Source of the DNA: an uncultured Desulfobacca sp.
Lineage (GTDB): Bacteria; Desulfobacterota; Desulfobaccia; Desulfobaccales; Desulfobaccaceae
Assembly: GCA_937958145.1 (NCBI GenBank)
Contig: CALGOE010000232.1
Span: forward strand, 1 to 34,706
DNA length: 34,706 bases
Reading direction: 5' to 3'
Within the stretch, counting starts at the first letter, position 1. Each line of letters begins with the position of its first letter. Shown piece by piece: positions 16,689 through 23,430 of the stretch. The position numbers and the translations under genes are program-made. A model generated the notes under the pieces. The model saw nothing but the letters and a program-made list of their open reading frames with translations, searched no databases and was not told where the DNA came from.

Positions 16689-17864
16689 CTACATTCCTGG
16701 GAAGATGGAATAACCCAGGAATCCTTTGGTAGTATAGCCCACGCCGACGTAAATGGCCAGCAGAACAAATAGGCGTTTCAACCAGACGTCAGGAATATAT
16801 TTTGAGGTGATGGGACCGACAAAGGAGCCGATGGCAATGCCGATCAATTCGGCGCCGACAAAGACGAAGTCAATGGGAGTGCCTTTGACAAACATGAAGG
16901 TAAAAATGGACGTCACCATGCTGACAAAGACGGCCAAGGCGGACGTCCCGGCGACAATATACATGGGGAGGTTGGTCACCGAGGTCAAGAAGGGGACATA
17001 CAGGAAGCCGCCGCCGACGCCGATGAAGGCGGAGATGGCGGCGATGAAAAAACCGCCCACAAAGGGCCAGATGGGATTAAAAGAAAACTCCACGCCGAAA
17101 AAGGTGAAATTGATGCGGGTCAGACCCCATTTCTGGACGCGCACGCCCGTGAGTTCGGGACCGGCGGTCTCCTCCCCTTTGGCCTTTTTCTTCACCGATT
17201 CTTCAAAGGCCTTGGCCGCTTCTTTGGCCTTCTTTTTGCGTTCCTGGCCCTTGGGGGTGGTCTCATAGAACAGGAAGCAGCCGATGACCAGGACGATGAG
17301 GCCGAAGTAGCCGATATAGGCGCTCAGGGAAATCTTGCCGGCCGTCAACACCGGAATCAGATACGCGCCGGCGATGCCGCCCAGGGCCAGGGCCAGACCC
17401 AGGGGCATGACCAAACGGCCCAGCCGGTAGTAGGTGATGGAAGAGATAAAGGCCGACAAGCCGACAAGATATTGGTTGGAGGTGCGGATGGAGTCGGTTA
17501 AAAGTTTATTCAGGGCCGGGTTGGTGTTTTTAAAGGTTTTGCCATAATCGGCCAACCCAAACACAGTAATATGGCCGACGCCGGCCATGATGCCGCCAAA
17601 GGCGCCGACCGTGGAGAAGATCCAGCCGACCCAGATACCCCAGAGAATGCCCCAGAACCACCAGGGGCTGGGGGCGCCGGGGATGCCCATGAAGCCTTTC
17701 GGGGCATTGGGATCGATCTGGCCGGGGCCGGTCCCTACCGGGGTTTTGTTAATCAGATCCTGGAGTTTGCTGACCTGGGCGGCGGCCGTTTCCGGCAGGA
17801 TAACGGCGGCCAGCGCCAGGGCCACCAGCATGAGTCCGAAAATGCTTAAAAATCGCTTATTCAT
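16689..17864 (-). CDS. TauE/SafE (TSUP) family permease
   Basis: The protein has 391 residues. An N-terminal hydrophobic segment ending in TAAAQ looks like a cleaved signal peptide. Two sets of membrane helices follow, with the TSUP repeats GIMAGVGHIT and SAFIGVGGGFLYVPFL. They are joined by a long charged cytoplasmic insert (about residues 207-250) rich in Lys and Glu. TSUP proteins move sulfite, sulfolactate, sulfoacetate, taurine-derived or related anions across the inner membrane. The direction here is unknown. It is the first gene of the operon: AGGAGGAAGGT sits just before the ATG and a sigma-54-like promoter 40 bp upstream. The gene pairing suggests transport of the substrate or product of the molybdopterin enzyme. 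Confidence 0.9.
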   Translation of the reverse strand: MNKRFLSIFGLMLVALALAAVILPETAAAQVSKLQDLINKTPVGTGPGQIDPNAPKGFMGIPGAPSPWWFWGILWGIWVGWIFSTVGAFGGIMAGVGHITVFGLADYGKTFKNTNPALNKLLTDSIRTSNQYLVGLSAFISSITYYRLGRLVMPLGLALALGGIAGAYLIPVLTAGKISLSAYIGYFGLIVLVIGCFLFYETTPKGQERKKKAKEAAKAFEESVKKKAKGEETAGPELTGVRVQKWGLTRINFTFFGVEFSFNPIWPFVGGFFIAAISAFIGVGGGFLYVPFLTSVTNLPMYIVAGTSALAVFVSMVTSIFTFMFVKGTPIDFVFVGAELIGIAIGSFVGPITSKYIPDVWLKRLFVLLAIYVGVGYTTKGFLGYSIFPGM

Positions 17865-17903
17865 ACCTTCCTCCTGAAAATTATAATACCGAATGGGTAA
17901 AAC

Positions 17904-17919
17904 TACAAATATTATGCCA
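17904..17919 (-). promoter_or_regulatory. Sigma-54-type promoter for the redox operon
   Basis: On the minus strand this reads TGGCATAATATTTGTA, close to the TGGCAC-N5-TTGCA consensus: the -24 GG is intact and the -12 element is TTGTA. The -12 element ends 40 bp before the permease ATG. A divergent sigma-54 activator gene begins 173 bp away, which supports the call. Confidence 0.55.
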
Positions 17920-18020
17920 ATTCCTTGGATTCAAGCGAGCCATGCAGATAAGAGCTTGCCCTGCTTAACTATTTTCTCATATTTTTCTTATGTCGGCGTA
18001 ATTTTTTCCTCTCCTGCCGG

Positions 18021-18049
18021 TTGTCTTTAGCGTTAACTTAACTTACAAT
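18021..18049 (+). promoter_or_regulatory. Sigma-70-type promoter of the sigma-54 activator gene
   Basis: TTGTCT (18021-18026) and TACAAT (18044-18049) are separated by exactly 17 bp. A start near 18056 would give a leader of about 36 nt before the ATG at 18092. Confidence 0.6.
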
Positions 18050-18065
18050 GAACGTTAACGTTAAC
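18032..18065. promoter_or_regulatory. GTTAAC operator cluster
   Basis: Three GTTAAC hexamers start at 18032, 18054 and 18060; the last two form the palindromic run AACGTTAACGTTAAC (18051-18065). The first is 22 bp, about two helical turns, from the second. They cover the spacer and start point of the activator promoter, a position typical of autorepression. The binding protein is unknown; the activator itself is the nearest candidate. Confidence 0.5.
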
Positions 18066-18091
18066 ATGGTGTTGCCGGCTGCAGGCCCATT

Positions 18092-19513
18092 ATGAATAAT
18101 TTTACAGAAAAATTCTGGGAAAACATTATTAATACCATGGTCGACGGCCTGGTGGTGATTTCGCCCCGTGGCTTGATTGTGGCGGTGAACCAAGCCCTGG
18201 TGGAGATGACCGGATACCGTCGGGAGGAGCTCATCGGGCAGCCCTGCGCCCTGATCAAGACAGACAAATGTTTTTCGGGGGTGTCGCCGGCCACGGGGAA
18301 GATTTGCGAATTGTTTCGCGCCGGGGCCATCCGGCGGCAACGGGGTAGTCTGGTGCGCAAAGACGGCGGCCTGGTGCATGTGGTCAAAAACGCCGTCCTG
18401 ATGCCCGGTGAGGATGGGCAGCCGGTGGCGGTGGAGACCTTTACGGATGTCAGTGAGCTGGTGGCCCAGGAGCGGGTGGTGTCCCGGCTGCGGCGGGAGC
18501 TGCATCGGCAGGACGGTTTTCAGGGTCTGATCGGGCAGTCGCCGGTGATGCGCCATCTCTTTGCCCTCATTGAGAGTGCGGCTCAGTCCGATGCCCCCGT
18601 CATGATCCTGGGAGAGAGCGGCACCGGCAAGGAGCTGGTGGCCTCGGCCATCCATCGGCTCAGTCCCCGCCGCCAGGGGCCGTTCATCAAGGTGAACAGT
18701 GCGGCCCTGCATGAATCCTTGCTGGAAAGCGAGCTTTTCGGCCACGTCAAGGGGGCCTTTACCGGCGCCGACCGGGCCCGGATGGGACGGTTCGAGGCGG
18801 CCCACGGCGGCGATATCTTTCTGGACGAAATCGGCGACCTGCCGTTGGCCACCCAGGCCAAATTGCTCCGGGTCTTGCAGGAAAAGGTGGTGGAGCGGGT
18901 GGGGGATCACACCCCCATCCCGGTGGATGTGCGGCTGATTTCAGCCACGAATAAAGATCTGAACCAGCTTCTGGCTGCGGGCCGGTTTCGGGAAGATCTT
19001 TTTTATCGGGTCAATGTCATTCCCATCCAGGTACCGCCCCTGCGGGAGCGGGTGGGGGATATACCGCTGTTGGTGGAGGCTTTTCTGGAGCGGATTCGCC
19101 TGAAGACCAGGAAGCCCATTGTCAGCATCAGCAAAGAGGCATTGGAAATACTCATGGCGTATCATTGGCCGGGCAACGTCCGGGAGCTGATCAACGTCAT
19201 GGAATTCGCCTTTGTGCTCTGCGGCGGCGACAAGATTTTGCCGTCCCATCTGCCCAATCTCAAAAAACTGCGTCCGGCCGCCCGGCCTAAAGTCGTGGGC
19301 GGAGAGGAGGACGGGGAGAGGGATGAGCGGGAGGTGCTGCGCCAGACCCTGGCGGCGGCTGGCGGCAATAAGGCCGAGGCGGCCCGGATGCTGGGCATAA
19401 GCCGCGTGACTTTGTGGAAAAGATTGAAAAAATATAATCTACAAGGGTTGCTGGCCGCAGAGGCCGGAGCGCAGACACCGGCAGCAGCCGAGACCCTGAT
19501 CAGAATCAAGTGA
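18092..19513 (+). CDS. PAS-domain sigma-54-dependent transcription activator
   Basis: The protein has 473 residues. An N-terminal PAS domain (about 8-125) carries Cys52, Cys60 and Cys72, unusual enough to suggest a redox, metal or haem-type sensor. The AAA+ domain has Walker A GESGTGKE (174-181), the sigma-54 contact loop GAFTGA (221-226), Walker B IFLDEIGD (from 242) and an arginine-finger region. A C-terminal Fis-type helix-turn-helix includes GGNKAEAARMLGISRVTLWKRL. Such proteins hydrolyse ATP to open sigma-54 promoters. It is divergent from the redox operon, whose upstream region has a sigma-54-like promoter, and it is followed by a sensor block in the same direction. I infer it controls that operon. 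Confidence 0.95.
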   Translation: MNNFTEKFWENIINTMVDGLVVISPRGLIVAVNQALVEMTGYRREELIGQPCALIKTDKCFSGVSPATGKICELFRAGAIRRQRGSLVRKDGGLVHVVKNAVLMPGEDGQPVAVETFTDVSELVAQERVVSRLRRELHRQDGFQGLIGQSPVMRHLFALIESAAQSDAPVMILGESGTGKELVASAIHRLSPRRQGPFIKVNSAALHESLLESELFGHVKGAFTGADRARMGRFEAAHGGDIFLDEIGDLPLATQAKLLRVLQEKVVERVGDHTPIPVDVRLISATNKDLNQLLAAGRFREDLFYRVNVIPIQVPPLRERVGDIPLLVEAFLERIRLKTRKPIVSISKEALEILMAYHWPGNVRELINVMEFAFVLCGGDKILPSHLPNLKKLRPAARPKVVGGEEDGERDEREVLRQTLAAAGGNKAEAARMLGISRVTLWKRLKKYNLQGLLAAEAGAQTPAAAETLIRIK

Positions 19514-19566
19514 AAGGTCAGGGGGCGGCCGGCGGCCCCCAGAGTCACAGCGAACAGAGAACGATC

Positions 19567-20550
19567 ATGGATGCCTATTCGATGCAAGGAACAGGAACAA
19601 AGGGGACTGCTGCGACCAAGGTCCTGGGTTGGCCCGGCCTGCTGGTGCTGCTTTTTTGTCTCGGGCTAAGCCTCATGGCCTGCGGGGAGGAGGAGCCCCG
19701 CAAGAGGGTAGACCTGAGCAAAGTACAGGACCAGCCTCTGGCCAAACAAGGGGCGGCGATCACCTATGCCTATCTGCCGCAGTACGCCCATACGGTGTCC
19801 TACCAGCGCCATCATCTGGTCATGGATTATCTCACCAAAACCACCGGCTTGGAGATCCGGCAGGTGTTTCCCGATACCTTCGATGAACATATGAACATGG
19901 TGGGGCGGGGTCTCATCGATATCACCTTCAGCAATCCTTTTATTTATGTCAAGATTGCCGACCGCTATGGGGCGCGGGCCTTCGCCCGGGTGGTGGAGCC
20001 CGGCGGGCAGGAGAATTTTCGGGGGCAGATCATCGTCCGGGCTGACAACCAGGAGATCCAAACCCTGGCCGATCTTAAAGGCAAGCGGCTGATTGCGGTG
20101 GATCCCACCTCCGCGGGTGGCTATCTCTATCCCTGGGGATTGATTTTGGAAAGCGGTTTGCGCCAGGAGGATTTTGCCGAGATCGCCTTTGCCCCGGGGC
20201 CGGGAGGCAAACAGGAAAAAGTGGTCATGGCGGTCTATTCCGGAAAATATGATGCCGGCCTGATCCGGGAAGGGACCCTGGAAGTGGTGAAAGACAAGAT
20301 CGATTTGAATCAGATCAGGGTGTTGGCCTACTCCCACTGGTATCCGGGCTGGGTCTATGCGGCGCGCAAAGGGTTTGACGAGGCGAAGCTGGCCAAGATC
20401 AAAGAGGCCCTGTTGGCGTTGCATTATGAGAATCCGGAGCATCGCCAGATTTTAGACAACGCCGGTTTCATCGGCATCATTCCGGCCCGGGATGAGGATT
20501 TTGTCAGCGTCCGGCGGTTGGCGGAATTGGTCGAAGCCGCGGGTAAGTAG
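19567..20550 (+). CDS. PhnD-like periplasmic binding lipoprotein
   Basis: This is a 327-residue protein with a lipoprotein signal peptide: a hydrophobic core then Leu-Met-Ala-Cys, with Cys39 the lipidated residue. The mature part is a PhnD/phosphonate-binding type periplasmic binding protein, with motifs such as GLIDITFSNPFIYVKI, FRGQIIVRAD, LADLKGKRLIAVDPTS and GKYDAGLIREG. No ABC permease or ATPase gene lies nearby. Instead a histidine kinase and a receiver protein follow, so it more likely presents a ligand to the kinase than feeds a transporter. The ligand may be a phosphonate-, phosphite- or sulfur-oxyanion-like compound. The chosen ATG at 19567 follows a weak ribosome binding site; 19582 is an alternative. 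Confidence 0.88.
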   Translation: MDAYSMQGTGTKGTAATKVLGWPGLLVLLFCLGLSLMACGEEEPRKRVDLSKVQDQPLAKQGAAITYAYLPQYAHTVSYQRHHLVMDYLTKTTGLEIRQVFPDTFDEHMNMVGRGLIDITFSNPFIYVKIADRYGARAFARVVEPGGQENFRGQIIVRADNQEIQTLADLKGKRLIAVDPTSAGGYLYPWGLILESGLRQEDFAEIAFAPGPGGKQEKVVMAVYSGKYDAGLIREGTLEVVKDKIDLNQIRVLAYSHWYPGWVYAARKGFDEAKLAKIKEALLALHYENPEHRQILDNAGFIGIIPARDEDFVSVRRLAELVEAAGK

Positions 20551-20614
20551 GAATGCACCAGGGGATCGGGCCCCAAGCAGTCAAAACTAGGCAGCGAAGA
20601 CCAGCAGCGGCAAT

Positions 20615-21310
20615 ATGAAAACCGGCATAGGACGGGCGTTGGCAAGATTATCCTTCCGCAGCAAGATCTTTTTGGGGATCACGGCGGTCATTGTCTTTTT
20701 CGGTCTGACCCTGGCGATTGCCATCAGTCAGGTGGCAACCCGGGCCATGTTGACCGAGATCAAGAAACGGGGTTTGAATTTAGGGGTTAGTTTGGCGGCC
20801 CGGACGGCCGACCCCATGTTGGCCCAGGATTTCCTGCGCCTGAAAAACATGGTGGATGAGGTCAAAGATTCCAGCGACGACATTGTCTATGCCTTTATCC
20901 TGGACAAGTATGGCCAGGTTTTGTCCCATACGTTTTTGGGGGGCTTTCCGGTGGAGTTGCTGGGGGCCAATGAGGTGGTGCCGGAAGCGGCGCGCAATAT
21001 TGTCATCCTGGAGACCGAAGACGAGCGGGTCTATGATTTTGCCGTCCCGGTGACGGTGGGGACGCACCGTATCGGCACCGTGCGGGTCGGTCTGTCGCAG
21101 ATCAAGGCCCAGGCGGCGGTAAGCCGCCTGTTGTATATTGTTTTTGGGGTATCGGCGGGCGCGGCTTTGCTGGCAGTGTTGTTGGGAACCCTCTTTGCCG
21201 ACACGGTGACCCGTCGCCTGGAGGTGCTCAGACGGTCGGCCGAGCAGATGGTGCGCGGCAACCTCAGTCTGGCCACGGGAGGGCCGGGCGGCGCCAGTGT
21301 TGGGAGATAA
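20615..21310 (+). CDS. Sensor kinase, N-terminal part (frameshifted)
   Basis: This 231-residue reading frame holds the input half of a histidine kinase. A first membrane helix lies at about residues 18-38, then a periplasmic sensor domain (40-165), a second membrane helix (about 167-190) and a HAMP-like segment. It stops at 21310, soon after the HAMP region. The next frame carries, without a gap, the rest of the kinase from a CWEIKNC motif at 21298. The two frames join by a -1 step somewhere in 21278-21297, a G/C-rich run, so the pair is one gene with a one-base deletion, a sequence error or, less likely, programmed slippage. It lies 64 bp after the PhnD-like gene. Confidence 0.85.
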   Translation: MKTGIGRALARLSFRSKIFLGITAVIVFFGLTLAIAISQVATRAMLTEIKKRGLNLGVSLAARTADPMLAQDFLRLKNMVDEVKDSSDDIVYAFILDKYGQVLSHTFLGGFPVELLGANEVVPEAARNIVILETEDERVYDFAVPVTVGTHRIGTVRVGLSQIKAQAAVSRLLYIVFGVSAGAALLAVLLGTLFADTVTRRLEVLRRSAEQMVRGNLSLATGGPGGASVGR

Positions 21311-21456
21311 AAAACTGCCGGCAGGAGAATTGTCCGGCCTATGGGGACCGCCAGCGCCGTTGTTGGCTGCTGCCGGACACCCTCTGTCCGGAATGCCGGG
21401 CCGGGAATTACAGCCGCAAGATCGAGGCCTGCCAGGAGTGTCAGGTTTACCAGGAG

Positions 21457-22764
21457 TTGGCCGGGGACGAGATTCAGGCTTTGGCCGATACCTTTGACTA
21501 CATGGCCGTCAGCTTGCAGGAACATATTGAGGGGCTGCAAACGGCTCAGAAGATATTAACCCGGCAGCAGCAGCTCCTGCGCACCATGCTGGACATGACC
21601 CCCGATCTGGTGAGCCTGCAGGACGCCCATCTGGTTTATCAGGCGGTGAACCAGTCATTTTTGGAGTATTTCGGGTTCAGGCCGGAACAGGTGATCGGCC
21701 GCACCGATGTGGATATTTTCCCGCCGGGGGTGGCCGCGGCGATTCGGCAAGAGGACCTGGCCATTTTGCGGACCGGTCAGCCGCTGCGCAAAGAGGTGGT
21801 CATTCCCCGGCAGAACCAGAAGCATTGGTTCCACATGGTAAAGGTGCCGATCATTGATGAGGAGCGGACGGTGGGTCTGTTGTTGACGGCCCGGGACATC
21901 ACCGAATTGAAGCTGTATCAGGAAAAGTTAATCCAAGCCGTCAAGATGGAAGAGCTGGGGAAACTGGCCGGCGGCGTGGCCCATGAAATTAACACTCCGC
22001 TGGGGATTATCCTGGGATATGCCCAGATGCTGCTGGAGGATCTGCCCCAGGACGAAGAGAGTTATGAATTTATCCAGATTATTGAAAAACAGGTGAAGAT
22101 CTGCCGGCGCATCGTGGCCGATCTGCTGAGCTTTTCCCGGATCAGCGAAGGCAGCAAGGAGCTTTTGGATGTCAATGCCAGCCTCAGAGAAGTGGTCCAG
22201 TTGATCGACCATATCTTTCAACAGCACTGGGTGCACATTGACCTGGCCCTGACCCCGGAGCTGCCGGCGGTGGAGGGAGACCGGGAGAAACTCCGCCAGG
22301 TTTGGCTGAATCTGCTGAATAATGCCTTTGAGGCCATCGGTCAGGGCGGGACGATCTGGGTGCGAACGGACCTTTGCCCGTCCGGACAGCATATCCTGGT
22401 GAGCGTGGCGGACACCGGCAGCGGCATCAGTCCGGAGCATTTACCCCGGGTTTTTGATCCCTTTTTCAGCACCAAGGCCCCGGGCGTGGGCACCGGTCTG
22501 GGCCTGGCCGTGTCCTACGGCATTATTCAGGAGCATCAAGGCAACATTTTTGTGGTCAGTCCCCGGCCGGCGGGTTATCCTGTCGCCCCGGGGAGCGAAC
22601 CCAAGGGCGCCGGTCCCGGCGCGCTCTTTGTGGTGAAACTGCCGCGGGCCGGCCAGGTTTTAATGGCAGACGATTGCGAAAACAGTTTACTGCACCCGGA
22701 AGCGGCAAAACTACTATCAGAGGCTCAAGGAGGTCGGCATGGGGCGCATCATGGTCTTGGATGA
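21457..22764 (+). CDS. Sensor kinase, C-terminal part with two-CW-type Cys domain
   Basis: The frame continues the previous gene. Coding content begins upstream of this TTG, at about 21280, with a Cys-rich two-CW-type domain (21298-21450) holding eight cysteines, starting CWEIKNC and ending CQECQVY. A coiled coil, a PAS domain (about residues 42-152 from the TTG), a HisKA domain with phospho-His176 in VAHEINTPLG and a HATPase_c domain follow. The last has an N box (NLLNNAFEAI), G1 (DTGSGIS) and G2 (GTGLGLAVS). The final 26 bp overlap the receiver gene. The protein would autophosphorylate in response to its sensor and the lipoprotein, if the frame is intact in the cell. A separate product from the TTG would lack the membrane sensor. 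Confidence 0.85.
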   Translation: MAGDEIQALADTFDYMAVSLQEHIEGLQTAQKILTRQQQLLRTMLDMTPDLVSLQDAHLVYQAVNQSFLEYFGFRPEQVIGRTDVDIFPPGVAAAIRQEDLAILRTGQPLRKEVVIPRQNQKHWFHMVKVPIIDEERTVGLLLTARDITELKLYQEKLIQAVKMEELGKLAGGVAHEINTPLGIILGYAQMLLEDLPQDEESYEFIQIIEKQVKICRRIVADLLSFSRISEGSKELLDVNASLREVVQLIDHIFQQHWVHIDLALTPELPAVEGDREKLRQVWLNLLNNAFEAIGQGGTIWVRTDLCPSGQHILVSVADTGSGISPEHLPRVFDPFFSTKAPGVGTGLGLAVSYGIIQEHQGNIFVVSPRPAGYPVAPGSEPKGAGPGALFVVKLPRAGQVLMADDCENSLLHPEAAKLLSEAQGGRHGAHHGLG

Positions 22765-23107
22765 CGTGCCGGACGCAGGCATCATGATCAAACGCATTCT
22801 GGAGCGCCGAGGGCATCAGGTGGCGGTGTTTACCGACGAAGAGGAGGCCTTGCAACATGCCCGCAGCCAAGGGGTGGATGTGGCCATCCTGGATATCCGG
22901 TTGAAAAAGATGAGCGGGGTGGATGTCCTGGAGGAGCTGAAGAAAATTTCGCCCCAGATACAGGTGATCATGTTGACCGGCTACCCGACCCTGGAAACGG
23001 CCCGGCAGTCCAAAGAATGGGGGGCCTATGACTACTGCATCAAACCCATTGACAAGGATGAACTGGAAGAGAAGGTGGCCGGGGCCTTGGCGGCCAAAAC
23101 CGGGTGA
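22739..23107 (+). CDS. Stand-alone response regulator receiver protein
   Basis: This is a 122-residue single receiver domain with the acidic pair Asp8/Asp9, phospho-acceptor Asp52 in AILDIRL, Thr80 and Lys102 in CIKPID. There is no output domain. AGGAGGTCGGC precedes the ATG, and the gene overlaps the kinase by 26 bp, so the two are coupled. It must act through a partner. The sigma-54 activator at the start of this block has no receiver, so a protein contact or phosphorelay with another regulator is possible but not shown. Confidence 0.94.
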   Translation: MGRIMVLDDVPDAGIMIKRILERRGHQVAVFTDEEEALQHARSQGVDVAILDIRLKKMSGVDVLEELKKISPQIQVIMLTGYPTLETARQSKEWGAYDYCIKPIDKDELEEKVAGALAAKTG

Positions 23108-23128
23108 CGGGGGCGAGGGAGGAAGGCC

Positions 23129-23179
23129 ATGCAGAAGTGTTGCTGCCAGGAGGGGAAAAACACTGAAAAAATGATCTGA
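23129..23179 (+). CDS. Possible 16-residue Cys-triplet microprotein
   Basis: A short frame starts 21 bp after the receiver gene, behind a strong ribosome binding site, GGGAGGAAGGCC. It encodes 16 residues including three consecutive cysteines near the N-terminus and ends in TGA. A strong site before so short a frame is notable, but no homologue is known to me and chance remains likely. Confidence 0.25.
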   Translation: MQKCCCQEGKNTEKMI

Positions 23180-23254
23180 CGCCAAGGAAGAGTTCATCTT
23201 CCCGGACGGGGCAGCCGATAGATTACACAGCGGAATTTTTCAACTATTTTTTTG

Positions 23255-23283
23255 TTGACAAATTCTGGACCTTGGCCTATATT
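23255..23283 (+). promoter_or_regulatory. Sigma-70 promoter of the porin gene
   Basis: A perfect TTGACA (23255-23260) and TATATT (23278-23283) are separated by 17 bp. This is the strongest consensus promoter I noticed in the window. It fits a highly expressed outer-membrane protein. Transcription would start near 23290. Confidence 0.8.
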
Positions 23284-23430
23284 AGCGCCAAGCAGTGAAT
23301 AAATGTGTCGCCTGTACCAGACACGGGAAAGGAGGGGGGAGAACCAAAATTACGCATTAAAACATGAAGTTATGCGTTTTAACCTGAAAGGGGAAAAAGG
23401 TTAACCATCACATCAATTAAGGGGGGAACA

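Larger units (their letters stand above)
23108..23430. other. Intergenic region with porin promoter and leader
   Basis: This stretch of 323 bp holds the possible microprotein (23129-23179), the promoter at 23255-23283 and a leader of about 140 nt for the porin. The leader has small inverted repeats: GTGTC/GACAC (23305-23309, 23320-23324) and TTAACCT/AGGTTAA (23379-23385, 23398-23404). Confidence 0.6.

Noticed and set aside
23303..23404. A 33-codon frame in the porin leader as a leader peptide
   Set aside because: It has no ribosome binding site and would start only about 13 nt from the predicted transcription start.
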